Below are positions 25,625 through 34,521 of a stretch of 64,000 bases of DNA, piece after piece. A program made the position numbers and the translations under genes. Source of the stretch: Halocatena salina (lineage in GTDB: Archaea; Halobacteriota; Halobacteria; Halobacteriales; Haloarculaceae); the NCBI RefSeq assembly GCF_023115355.1, contig NZ_CP096019.1:124001-188000 (forward strand). The letters are read 5' to 3'. Under the pieces are notes generated by a model, which worked only from the letters and a program-made list of their open reading frames with translations, did not search any database and was not told the origin of the DNA. Positions within the stretch are counted from its first letter, which is position 1. Each line of letters opens with the position of its first letter.

Positions 25625-27472
25625 ATGGATCTGCGGTTAGTCGTGCGTTTGGTGGGTCATACGAAGCGACGCGTGATACGGGACGTCAGGACGGATCCGT
25701 ATCTCCGGTACGTATTCGTGATCCCGGTCGTGGTATTCGGGTTTTGGTTTTGGCATCTGATTCCGAATTTCGCGACCCACGACGAGCTCACACGGCTCAT
25801 TGACGTGATGCCAGCGATCGGAGGGCTCGCCAGTGATTCCGGGTTCGAAGCGGTCCAAGACGGGGTGACTCAGGGCCGAATATACGGTGCGACGTTTTAT
25901 CTGAACGCGATCGCGCTCCTTCCAGCAGCGTTGTTCGCAGCCGTTACAGACCAGCTAGCACTGTTCGAACCGTTTTACCGCCCGGATACGGCGACGAACG
26001 TCTGGACGACCGATACGGATCTATGGTTGCTCTGGCACAGCACACCGCGGTGGGTGTGGACATCTAGTCTAGTGATCATCCGGCTGTTTTCGGTCGGGTT
26101 CGCCCTCGGGTGTGTGTATCTTGTCTATCGGATCGCAACCCAGATCCGCGATCGGACGACCGGACGGCTGGCTGCCCTCATTCTGTCGCTCACGTTCGGC
26201 TTCGTCGTGATGGCCCATGAGGGGGGCGAAGACGTCCCATCGGTGTTTTTGTTGTTGCTCATCATTTATCTCGCGCTCCGATACGTAGAAACGGGTGAAG
26301 ACTGGTATTTCTACGGTGGCTGTGGCGTCGGTGGGATGGCCATGGCGTTCAAGCTCACGGCGGGCATCGGTGTCATACTGCTCGCAACGGCACATCTCCT
26401 CCGCGCCCGAAAGGTCGAGTCGGAGTGGATCCGGGCGCTGCTCCGTCCCCGATTTCTGGTGGGTGGGGCGCTCATCGGACTAGGGGCGATCGTCGTCGGA
26501 TATCCCTCCGTGTTGCTGTCGGGACCGGAGGCACTCCTCGATCGGATTACGCGGGGAACGACACACAAAGCGACGATCCCGGGCGGACGGGATGTGCCAT
26601 CGTGGTGGTGGATAGTTCGGAGCTATCTCAACGGCTTTGGGGTTGTGCTCTTTCTCGCCGTGATCGGGAGCGTGGCAGCGATCCTTCCCCAGTTACGAAC
26701 CCGGTCCGACAGGACTGACGGGCTAGTGCTGTTGGTCGTGGCTGTCGTCAGCTGTCTCGGGCTGCTCTCGTGGTGGCGGTACATCCGGATGCATCATCTT
26801 CTTCCGACGATCCCACCGCTCGTGATTCTCGTCTCGATCGTGGTACAACAGCTCCGCGAACGCACACAGACGGTAGCGCGCGCTGTCGTTGTCGTATTGC
26901 TCGTATCGAGCGCGCTGTACACCGGCTACGGAACTCTCGGATATGCCGACCAGCCGAGGGCGGAGGCTACTGACTGGTTGGCTACCAACGCTCCCGAAGA
27001 CGCGACGATCGAACTGTACCAGATCCATCCACAAGTCGCAGCGGTCCCACACGGGATGAACATGAGCCACTACACTCACAGAGCCGACGGAGAGCTCACC
27101 CGAACCGAAAAAACGTACAGCGAGTGGATGCAGAACATGCCAGATCGCTGTCCCGAGTACATCGAGCTCACGCGCGAGGATCTGCTTCGGCTCGCCCCAC
27201 CGGATCTGAACGGACGAGCAAACTTCTATGCGGACCATCACCGCGAAATCGAGTACGTTCGTTCGCTCGTGACCGATCCGAACGACAGCTACGAAGTGGC
27301 TGCCGAGTTCGGACAGCGACCCCGATTTCTCGATCGAAATCGGTCCCAGTCACCTCTCCCAGAACTGCTTCGTGTCGGGGTGATCCCTCGTACGGTACAG
27401 TACGGCGACGAACAGGATCTCGGTCCCGAGCAGTACACACTCATCCTAGAACGAACTAGCCCCTGTCCATAA
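25625..27472 (+). CDS. GT-C-type membrane glycosyltransferase (PMT/ArnT-like)
   Basis: The 615-residue protein has about ten to twelve transmembrane helices, then a soluble C-terminal domain from about residue 450. The first extracytoplasmic loop has the acidic pair THDELTRLIDVMP (about 50-62), where GT-C enzymes bind lipid-phosphate sugar and metal. MAHEGGEDVPS (about 197-207) is a second PMT_2-like loop motif. Such enzymes move a sugar from a dolichyl-phosphate donor to a glycan or protein outside the membrane. The GT2 fusion 85 bases upstream could make the donor. The acceptor is unknown. Confidence 0.8.
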   Translation: MDLRLVVRLVGHTKRRVIRDVRTDPYLRYVFVIPVVVFGFWFWHLIPNFATHDELTRLIDVMPAIGGLASDSGFEAVQDGVTQGRIYGATFYLNAIALLPAALFAAVTDQLALFEPFYRPDTATNVWTTDTDLWLLWHSTPRWVWTSSLVIIRLFSVGFALGCVYLVYRIATQIRDRTTGRLAALILSLTFGFVVMAHEGGEDVPSVFLLLLIIYLALRYVETGEDWYFYGGCGVGGMAMAFKLTAGIGVILLATAHLLRARKVESEWIRALLRPRFLVGGALIGLGAIVVGYPSVLLSGPEALLDRITRGTTHKATIPGGRDVPSWWWIVRSYLNGFGVVLFLAVIGSVAAILPQLRTRSDRTDGLVLLVVAVVSCLGLLSWWRYIRMHHLLPTIPPLVILVSIVVQQLRERTQTVARAVVVVLLVSSALYTGYGTLGYADQPRAEATDWLATNAPEDATIELYQIHPQVAAVPHGMNMSHYTHRADGELTRTEKTYSEWMQNMPDRCPEYIELTREDLLRLAPPDLNGRANFYADHHREIEYVRSLVTDPNDSYEVAAEFGQRPRFLDRNRSQSPLPELLRVGVIPRTVQYGDEQDLGPEQYTLILERTSPCP

Positions 27473-27558
27473 CCGACTCTAGTACCCCGAGAACGATCCC
27501 AATAGCCGACTTTTAACACCGGGGACGACGATCCATCCGGTATCTACGCTGATCTGAA

Positions 27559-29535
27559 ATGACAAATAATAATGTGTATGGTGTGTCGCGCCGTCTGCTC
27601 TTGAAGGTAGCGGGATCAGCCGGTTTCACGGCGATCGGACAAGCGAACGCTCATCCATTCCGTCGAACGGATGATGCGAACCCAGCGACTGATCCCGAGT
27701 CACCCTCAAAGACGGCTGCGATCGAATGGCTCACGGGAGCGTTGTGGCGACAGACGGGGCTTTCGACGGAGTTCCCCGGACAGGTCGTCTTTCCGAAATA
27801 CTCTCACATTGCCCTCAAAGCGATCCAAGCGATCGATTCCCGGATAGCCCTCGAAGACGGGCCAGCGCGCGCAGCTGCCCGCCTTCAAGACCAGTCGAGT
27901 GGAGGATTTTTTCGCCAACACGGGGATTTTTTGGGACCGTGGACCACTGCCACATACCACGCTCTCGCGTTGGCCCGGCAGTCCGCTGTCTCCGTGGATG
28001 AGACTGCTGCCGTCGAGTTTCTTCTCGATCACCAGACCGATGCGGGAGGGTTCGCTCCCCGGTCCGGTTTTGCGGGTGGATCGATCGTCAGCACGCTTGA
28101 AGCTACCCACAAGTCAATAGTCGCGCTCACCGAGCAGGACGCGGTATCACAGTCGGTCCGCGAGCAGGTATTAACGTTTCTCAATGACACCCAGCACTCG
28201 ACTGGTGGATGGCCGTCCGTTCGACGGCAGGACGCCCCAACCGTCGAAGGAACATATCATGCTGTCATCACATTATCGGTGTTGGGAGAGTTAACTCCTG
28301 CTACGACTCGGGCGGTGACGAGATTCCTGCGCACGGTACAACGACCCGCAGGGGGGTTCCGAAACACCCTCGAATCTGTAGACTGTTCGTCCTTGATCTG
28401 TCGATTCGATCCGGCGGCAACGACGCGATCCACCGCACAAGCACTCGTTACACTCTCGTGGCTTGATCGGTTGTCCCGGTTCTCAGAGGACGTGCACGCA
28501 GACTGGCTCGCCGATCGACAGCTTCAGAATCCGACGGACGAACGGCTGTACGGCGGGTTCGAAACGGCACCGGACCGGTCTCCGGCAGTGACGAACTATC
28601 TGCCCAACACGGCGTTTGCAGCGATCGCACTCGATGCGGTCGGCGCGCTCGGACGGATCGATCGGTCGGCCACAGAACAGTTCCTCACAGCCTGTCAACA
28701 CCCGGGAACGAAGGGGTTCGGTCCGTGGCCGAGCAGTCTGTCGTCGTTGGTAGATACGGAGGCAGCGATTCGTGCGCTCGATCTGCTCGATGAACGAGGC
28801 CGGGTGCCACGGGACGCTCTCGTGGCCACCCTCGCCAACGGACAGCGCGACGACGGTGCGCTCACCCATCCTGATCGGTCCGCTGAGTCGACTGTCGAAC
28901 AGACCGCTCTCGCAGTGCTCGCACTCGATCGCCTCGACCGACTCGATGCCGTCGATCACGCGGCGGCAGCCACGTTCATCATCGATCACCAACACGAACG
29001 TGGCGGGTTCACCAACACGGCTGGAACCGACACCACGACTGGTTCGCCCTCCCCGCAGACGACATGGCTCGCGGTCCGTGCGCTCGCCGCCGCCGAAAAG
29101 CTGTCCCGTATCGATCTCGCTGGCGTCGGGACGTATCTCGCCGATCAGCAGGCAGACCGAGGACACGTCTCCGAGTCATCACCCGACACGATGAGCGCGG
29201 TGTGTGAGACACGATACGCCCTCGAAACGCTCGCTCACATCGATCGATTCGACGACATCGATAGAAAGCAGGCGATCGCCTATCTCAGAAGCCGACAGCA
29301 GGAGGATGAGTACACCAACAGAGCCGAAGCACGGCACGTAGTGGCCGGATTGGCTGTGGCCGGTGCGGTCGACTCGATCGATCATCAGTCCACCCGTCGC
29401 CTCCTCGGCGCACGACAGACCACTGCCGGCGGATTCGCCGACCGCGAGTTCTACACCGGTGAAACGGCCATGCAACGCCACGCCGGAACGATCGAAGCGC
29501 TCACCCTGCTCGATGGATTCACGGAGCCGTCTTGA
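27559..29535 (+). CDS. secreted alpha/alpha-toroid protein with prenyltransferase/squalene-cyclase-type repeats
   Basis: The 658-residue protein begins with a twin-arginine signal (SRRLLLKVAGSAGFTAIG, to about 33). The rest is made of about eleven helical-pair repeats with the signature xxxQxxxGGF: RLQDQSSGGFF, LLDHQTDAGGFA, LNDTQHSTGGW, LRTVQRPAGGF, CQHPGTKGFG, IIDHQHERGGF, LLGARQTTAGGF and others. This is the repeat of protein-prenyltransferase beta subunits and terpene cyclases. I do not see a clear DxDD motif or zinc-site set, so catalysis is doubtful. The exported location is odd for this fold in a catalytic role; a binding or adhesion role is possible. It is convergent with a Tat subtilase 23 bases away. 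Confidence 0.8.
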   Translation: MTNNNVYGVSRRLLLKVAGSAGFTAIGQANAHPFRRTDDANPATDPESPSKTAAIEWLTGALWRQTGLSTEFPGQVVFPKYSHIALKAIQAIDSRIALEDGPARAAARLQDQSSGGFFRQHGDFLGPWTTATYHALALARQSAVSVDETAAVEFLLDHQTDAGGFAPRSGFAGGSIVSTLEATHKSIVALTEQDAVSQSVREQVLTFLNDTQHSTGGWPSVRRQDAPTVEGTYHAVITLSVLGELTPATTRAVTRFLRTVQRPAGGFRNTLESVDCSSLICRFDPAATTRSTAQALVTLSWLDRLSRFSEDVHADWLADRQLQNPTDERLYGGFETAPDRSPAVTNYLPNTAFAAIALDAVGALGRIDRSATEQFLTACQHPGTKGFGPWPSSLSSLVDTEAAIRALDLLDERGRVPRDALVATLANGQRDDGALTHPDRSAESTVEQTALAVLALDRLDRLDAVDHAAAATFIIDHQHERGGFTNTAGTDTTTGSPSPQTTWLAVRALAAAEKLSRIDLAGVGTYLADQQADRGHVSESSPDTMSAVCETRYALETLAHIDRFDDIDRKQAIAYLRSRQQEDEYTNRAEARHVVAGLAVAGAVDSIDHQSTRRLLGARQTTAGGFADREFYTGETAMQRHAGTIEALTLLDGFTEPS

Positions 29536-29558
29536 CGACCGTCACATCGGACCACCAC

Positions 29559-30854
29559 TCACAGCCCGAGTGCGGCGGGGATATCGAGCAGGCCGGTTCC
29601 GCCGTCGTTTTCGGAGAGACCGATATCCTCTGTCGTTTCTATGAGGCGATCGGCTGCAGTCGTGTTCTCATACCCCTCCGCCATGAGGAGTCCACCGGCT
29701 GCCGCGACGTGTGGCGCTGCCATCGACGTGCCAGACAGCGTTTCGTAGGGACGAATATCGGTGGTGTACGTCGATCTGATGTTCTGGCCGGGTGCGACGA
29801 GATCGGTCTCGGGTCCGGTCGCCGAGAAAGACGCGAGCGTGTCGTCGGGGGTGGTTGCTCCGACACCGACAACGCTGGGATACGCGGCGGGATAGCGCAC
29901 ACAGTCCGTACATGGCCCGATGTTCCCCGTCGCTGCGACGAGGAGTGTGCCCTGTTCGACCGCATACGAGCACGCGTCCTGAACCAGCTTCGAATCGTAC
30001 GAAGAGCCGAGGCTCAGGTTTGCGACCTCCCATCCCTGGTTTGTGACGTGGTCGATGCCAGCCGCGATGTCGGAGGCCGACCCAACACCGGAAGAACTCA
30101 AGACCTTGATGGCGTGTAACGTCGCGTCGGGACAGACACCAACGACTCCATCCGAGTTGTCGATCGCTCCAGCAATCCCTGCGATGTGAGTGCCGTGACC
30201 GACGGCGTCGTGCCACTCGGGAGCGTTAGAACTGAACTCCTCCGATCGGTCTCGAGCTCTCGATCGGGCGTCGAGCAACCCGTGAGGTGCTTCGAACGCC
30301 GACCGAACGCCCTCGAAAATGGACGTGCCGTTCGACTGTTCACTTCCTGACAACAATCCAACGGTGTTGAGAAACGACTTTCCAGCACCGACGTTCTCTT
30401 GAAGATCAGGATGCGTCTCGTCGATCCCGCTGTCCAGGATTGCGATATCGATGTTCCGACCGCTGATTCTCCCAGTATGAGCCTGCTTGGCACCGACTCG
30501 ATCGATGCCCCACGGCGTGTACTGTTGGTGGGCAACCATCGGTCTATCCAGTTCGAGGTATCGAATCGGCTGATCGGTTAGGATGCTATCGATTCCCTGC
30601 TCCGTCAAGAGTCGTTGGGGAATCGTCATCGTCGCCGCGTTGAACCCGAAGGTTCGAATTACCTCGTCTGCGATCTCCGTCGCAGCGTTGTATCCACCGC
30701 TATCGCGGTAGCCGATGTTTACTGGGATGAGACTATCGATACCCACATCGAACTGCCGACCGATCGAACTGAACAAACCCAGCCCGCTCATCGATCGAAG
30801 GAAATCGCGTCGTCCTCGTTTCGAACTGATGTCGTCTATATCTGTGTTCGTCAT
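29559..30854 (-). CDS. Tat-exported S8 subtilisin-like protease with an extra insertion
   Basis: The 431-residue protein has a Tat-type start (KRGRRDFLRSMSG), a propeptide and a subtilase domain. The triad is complete: D141 (AILDSGID), H220 (GHGTH) and S377 (SGTSMAAPH), with oxyanion N in ATGN near 310 and a CTDC cysteine pair just after it. Between Asp and His there is about 50 residues of extra serine-rich and charged sequence not found in the paralogue at 59460. It lacks the C-terminal extension of classical halolysins. ATG 30854 starts MTNTDIDD just before the RR; 30923 is also open. It is an extracellular protease, substrate unknown. Confidence 0.92.
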   Translation of the reverse strand: MTNTDIDDISSKRGRRDFLRSMSGLGLFSSIGRQFDVGIDSLIPVNIGYRDSGGYNAATEIADEVIRTFGFNAATMTIPQRLLTEQGIDSILTDQPIRYLELDRPMVAHQQYTPWGIDRVGAKQAHTGRISGRNIDIAILDSGIDETHPDLQENVGAGKSFLNTVGLLSGSEQSNGTSIFEGVRSAFEAPHGLLDARSRARDRSEEFSSNAPEWHDAVGHGTHIAGIAGAIDNSDGVVGVCPDATLHAIKVLSSSGVGSASDIAAGIDHVTNQGWEVANLSLGSSYDSKLVQDACSYAVEQGTLLVAATGNIGPCTDCVRYPAAYPSVVGVGATTPDDTLASFSATGPETDLVAPGQNIRSTYTTDIRPYETLSGTSMAAPHVAAAGGLLMAEGYENTTAADRLIETTEDIGLSENDGGTGLLDIPAALGL

Positions 30855-31311
30855 CGGCTGTCTGAGTGAATCGATGGTGTCTGTGCGCTCGTCGCCGTAT
30901 CGACTCGTGGACCACCCCACCAATTCCGTGGAAATAACCGTTCGTCGGAAAACGACACACGTAAAATATTGATGTCATTACTTCTTTCGAGCATATGATG
31001 ATGAACACCTCGAAAGAACAGTTATTAAAGTTTTGGGTGATATGTGGGTAGCTAATTCAGATAAGACGATAATATAGGAAATACAGCGTTTGTTGATGCG
31101 ATACAGCTATTACACCACGATATCATACTACATATGTGATTCAAAAGTATATTTTATTTATAATTATAATATATACTATGGTTATGGAATAGTATGGACT
31201 ATACACAGTATCTGTCGCGTGAGATTGGATGTGATGAACGCGTTGTACGCACGTTCACCGAGCGATGCTTACGGACGTGTCCCTCTCATCACTGATTCGA
31301 TCCGTGCTTGA
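30855..31311. other. intergenic region with an inverted repeat and AT-rich core
   Basis: This region holds the S8 protease promoter (AT-rich around 30955-30970), the inverted repeat at 30982-31018 and an A/T core (31130-31190). A 73-codon + strand frame from 31090 is tyrosine-rich with no RBS and no resemblance to neighbours, so I do not call it a gene. Confidence 0.6.
30982..31018. promoter_or_regulatory. 10-base perfect inverted repeat upstream of the S8 protease
   Basis: TTCTTTCGAG (30982-30991) and CTCGAAAGAA (31009-31018) are perfect inverted arms separated by 17 bases, about 130 bases upstream of the protease start. The spacing fits an operator bound on one face of DNA or a loose hairpin. 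There is no T-run to suggest a terminator. Confidence 0.45.
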
Positions 31312-31413
31312 TCAATCCGCGCCGTGAGCCGGCACATAACCACACTCCTGGCAGATCCACGACCGATACTCTTGTTGTAGTTCTCCTTCGCAACTGGGAC
31401 AGCGATAACACAT
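31312..31413 (-). CDS. 33-residue zinc-finger micro-protein (two CxxC)
   Basis: The short frame begins MCYRCPSCEGELQQEYRSW and continues ICQECGY. It has CPSC and CQEC knuckles 13 residues apart, the pattern of the haloarchaeal small zinc-finger proteins (many of which affect adhesion, swarming or growth in Haloferax volcanii). A TATA-like ATAAATCTATAAG lies upstream on the - strand (about 31440-31455). It is divergent from the DUF7504/CHAT unit, separated by 187 bases, and may be regulated with it. Confidence 0.7.
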   Translation of the reverse strand: MCYRCPSCEGELQQEYRSWICQECGYVPAHGAD

Positions 31414-31600
31414 ACGATATCGAGTAGTATCGACGATCACTTATAGATTTATTCGACGATTGTCTCTCCAGGACAGCTTCACTAGAATAATATCGTCTTG
31501 GCGAATATTTTCCGTGCAATTATTCCATTAAAAGATAATGCCGGTGTAGGGACGAGACGACCATAACGTTTATTTTCAGGCTGTTCACAGGGAATAGTTG

Positions 31601-32284
31601 ATGGTATTCGATGGGGAAGTGCTGGGATCAGCCGAGTTTGCGGCAGCTCTCAGCCGTCTGAAGCAGCGTGGCAGTACATTACTCGTGGTGGGGAACGTCG
31701 CGCCCGAGGTTCACCAGCTGGCGTGTCGGCACCTCATGGGCGATCCAAGTATGCATCGCCAGCGATTGTACGTCACGACAGACGGCTCAGGAACGGACGC
31801 GCGATCGGCCATTACGGACGACACCTACCACCGAAATCATATCGTAGATTACGTAACGCAGTTCAGAAGTACGGACTGTCAGCTGAGTAGTTCCGGTTCG
31901 GTAGACGTCTCACACACCACAGCGGACACTCCATCGTCGCTCGTCGCCAAGATCATCGGCACGATTCGTTCCATCGAACGCGCTGCTGAGCCACTCGCGG
32001 CCGGAGAGCTTCGGGTGTGTGTCGACTCGCTGTCGACGTTTATCGAGTCGAACGAGAGAGACGTGTCCCTACGCCTCGTCCGGTACACGGGCATCGCAAC
32101 ACAGCGACGGAGCGGAATGGTCCACGTTCACCTTCCGATCGCTCGGGACTCGGAGATTACGACGCTGTTCGAGCCGCTGGTGGACGCTGTCGTAGAGCTC
32201 CGCGTTGCGGATGGAACACCCCAGCAGCGCTGGCATCTCACCGATCCCTCGATAACGTCGAATTGGACGGATCTCAATGAATGA
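31601..32284 (+). CDS. DUF7504-like protein (RecA/KaiC-fold, degenerate P-loop)
   Basis: The 227-residue protein starts with a beta-strand/loop like a RecA-type nucleotide site (STLLVVGNVAPEVHQLACRH, about 27-46), but the GxxxxGK[ST] lysine is missing. The strand QRLYVTTDG (about 54-62), a middle part with SLVAKIIGTI, the LRVCVDSLSTFIE strand (about 141-153) and MVHVHLPIA fit the haloarchaeal DUF7504 family, as I recall it. The function is unknown. It heads a translationally overlapping set with a 53-residue frame and the CHAT protein. ATG 31601 is chosen over the TTG at 31598. Confidence 0.7.
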   Translation: MVFDGEVLGSAEFAAALSRLKQRGSTLLVVGNVAPEVHQLACRHLMGDPSMHRQRLYVTTDGSGTDARSAITDDTYHRNHIVDYVTQFRSTDCQLSSSGSVDVSHTTADTPSSLVAKIIGTIRSIERAAEPLAAGELRVCVDSLSTFIESNERDVSLRLVRYTGIATQRRSGMVHVHLPIARDSEITTLFEPLVDAVVELRVADGTPQQRWHLTDPSITSNWTDLNE

Positions 32285-32438
32285 TGTCGTCCAGACTTCG
32301 AACGGAATGACTCTTCTTGCCTGTAACCGATCTGCTCTGCGTCGCTTCCTCGTTCGGTCCCCCGAATCACACAGCCTCCTTGATCCGCTGGCTATCACTG
32401 TCCAGCCACCGTCTGAAGGGAGGCGAAGTGATGAATAA
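32277..32438 (+). CDS. 53-residue mini-gene between DUF7504-like and CHAT genes
   Basis: ATG 32277 lies inside the end of the DUF7504-like gene and TAA 32436-32438 inside the start of the CHAT gene, giving eight-base overlaps on both sides. The peptide begins MNDVVQTSNGMTLLACNRSA and has an arginine-rich LRRFLVRSPES segment. No motif is recognised. The exact fit between two genes otherwise 146 bases apart is the main evidence. Third-position composition is weaker than in the neighbours, so it could instead be a coupling device. Confidence 0.5.
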   Translation: MNDVVQTSNGMTLLACNRSALRRFLVRSPESHSLLDPLAITVQPPSEGRRSDE

Positions 32439-34515
32439 TCAGGAAACGATTTCGTGGACCCGGACGGAAAATCCCCCCGGAATCGTGGTGATCGACGAGA
32501 TCGATCGGTGTCGATGCACACTCCACACGCCGTCTCCGGCGACACCGGTGCCCATCGCTGCTGATCGACTCAACTACCCGGTCGATAGCGCTTTCACAAT
32601 TCGTACGTCTGCCATCACGGTGCCTATGGTCCCCGGTGTAAACATCCGGAATGCGGAGGGAGCGGTGCTTACGAGGATCGAGGAGGGTGCAGACGAATCG
32701 CGTCCACCAGACCGGTACGCACTCGAACTGTCCACACCACTCAAGTTGTATCTCGTCGTCGACAGCGCTGTCAGCGTTTCTACGGATACGACCCGAACCC
32801 GGATCGAATTCGAGAACGTGGCCACTGTGGCGATCGGTGCGCGTTCACGTCACCAATCGCCTGCTGGAACGGTCGTCACGACCGACTGTCCGACGGACAT
32901 GATGACCGCGGTGTCCACGTTCAGCTCGGCACTCAAGACCACGGCGTGTGAGCGCTCCTATCCCACGCTTCGTGGGCATCCACCGCTGATCGAACACGGG
33001 GAAACGCTCGATGTTCCGGAGGGACTGACGCCTCCAGAGACGGGGATAACGATCGAACTTCCCCCAAAACACCGATTCGTGTATGCTGTCGCATCGTTAG
33101 CGTACTATCTCGGTGCGAGAGTCCGTCCTGGAAGCACGCCCGTAATACTCACGTCAACCGGTTTCGAACACCGGCTCGACTCCGAAAGGGGCGTGCAAGC
33201 GGAAATCGAACGCGTGTTAAAGCAGGTCCTGTTTCTCGACTGTCTAACCCGAACGACCGGGGAAGCCGGGATCGAACTGTACGAACGGCGGAAGCTCGAA
33301 GCGAGCCTTCCGATCGCACTACCGGAGTTGTACGACCGTTCCATTGCCGACCAGCTCCAAGCGTATCTTTCAGTTCCGTACGCCGACATCGAACAGTACG
33401 TTCCCAACTGGAAGATAACTTCACACGTCGCTCTCTGCCCCGACACCATCGAGACGATCCCATTTCTCGTGAACGATCTGGCGGTCATCCGAACCCCAGA
33501 ATGTAAACAAGTCGACCGACATCACCAACAGATAGATGCCATCTCGGAGTTCGTACGGGACGGTGCAATGACACGGAGCACGATGACAGACACAATCGAC
33601 CAGCGAGAGTACGTCCAACCGGAGACGACAGAGTCGCTCGAACAGGTTTGGGTCGGGGACGCAACGCCGCTAGGAGCAAGCAAAGCGACTTCGACCGCCT
33701 TTCGGAACCGTCTCGATCGAACACCGACCGATGGTGACATCACGATCACGGTCGTGTGTAACGAGCCGACGATGGCTGAAGAATGCGACGCCATCGATGG
33801 CGTGTACGACTCCCAGTCGGACCACCCCTTGACGGTTCGAATCCATCGAGGACTATCGACGGACGAACTCGCCGCAGTATTTGAACGACCGACCGACTTC
33901 CTTCACTACATCGGACACATCGATGAGGACGGTTTTCGGTGTCCAAACGGCCGGTTCGACGCGCGAACGCTCGATACGGTCGACGTGGATGCGTTCTTTT
34001 TGAACGCCTGTCAGTCCTACGAGCAGGGAATGGGGATTATCGATGCCGGTGCGATCGGTGGTGTCGTCACGCTTGGCAACGTCATCAATACTGGCGCGGT
34101 CACGATCGGATACAGCGTAGCGAAGTTGCTCAACTGTGGCTTTCCACTCCGGGCCGCACTGAACATCGCTCGTCGGGAGAGTCTCATCAGCAACAAGTAT
34201 CTCGTCGTAGGAGATGGCAGCTTGGCGATCACCCAGTCCGAAAGCGGAATCCCGATACTCGGTGAGATCACACCCACCGGAAACGAACGATTCGAGCTGG
34301 ATATCACCGCCTATCCCACGACCCACACCGGCATGGGGACGATCGTTCACCCGTTCATCGACGGGGAAACGGAGTATCGGCTCCTCTCTAGCAATAGCAA
34401 CAGCTATGAACTGTCGACAGCGGAAATCCGACGCTTTCTCAGCCTCGAACGGATCCCCATCATCATGGACGACGATCTGCTCTGGAGCGATGCGGTCGCT
34501 CTGAACGAACTGTAG
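32431..34515 (+). CDS. CHAT-domain (caspase-like) cysteine protease candidate
   Basis: The 694-residue protein has a C-terminal CHAT domain (about 430-600). Catalytic H496 lies in LHYIGHIDEDG and C527 in FFLNACQS, 31 residues apart as in CHAT/caspase folds. The typical following helices GAVTIGYSVAKLLNCGFPLR and ALNIARRES are present. The first 400 residues are beta-rich with no familiar domain; TPR repeats, usual partners of CHAT, are absent. CHAT proteases include separase-like enzymes and Craspase, which cut specific proteins when triggered. ATG 32431 is chosen because GGGAGGCG lies just before it. The substrate may be encoded nearby. Confidence 0.75.
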   Translation: MNNQETISWTRTENPPGIVVIDEIDRCRCTLHTPSPATPVPIAADRLNYPVDSAFTIRTSAITVPMVPGVNIRNAEGAVLTRIEEGADESRPPDRYALELSTPLKLYLVVDSAVSVSTDTTRTRIEFENVATVAIGARSRHQSPAGTVVTTDCPTDMMTAVSTFSSALKTTACERSYPTLRGHPPLIEHGETLDVPEGLTPPETGITIELPPKHRFVYAVASLAYYLGARVRPGSTPVILTSTGFEHRLDSERGVQAEIERVLKQVLFLDCLTRTTGEAGIELYERRKLEASLPIALPELYDRSIADQLQAYLSVPYADIEQYVPNWKITSHVALCPDTIETIPFLVNDLAVIRTPECKQVDRHHQQIDAISEFVRDGAMTRSTMTDTIDQREYVQPETTESLEQVWVGDATPLGASKATSTAFRNRLDRTPTDGDITITVVCNEPTMAEECDAIDGVYDSQSDHPLTVRIHRGLSTDELAAVFERPTDFLHYIGHIDEDGFRCPNGRFDARTLDTVDVDAFFLNACQSYEQGMGIIDAGAIGGVVTLGNVINTGAVTIGYSVAKLLNCGFPLRAALNIARRESLISNKYLVVGDGSLAITQSESGIPILGEITPTGNERFELDITAYPTTHTGMGTIVHPFIDGETEYRLLSSNSNSYELSTAEIRRFLSLERIPIIMDDDLLWSDAVALNEL

Positions 34516-34521
34516 CGTCGA

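Noticed and set aside
31090-31311. 73-codon tyrosine-rich frame in the AT-rich gap
   Set aside because: Composition reflects A/T runs; no start signal or homology.
33830-33860. tRNA-like GGTTCGAATCC T-arm sequence
   Set aside because: It lies inside the CHAT gene and has no matching acceptor, D or anticodon stems.
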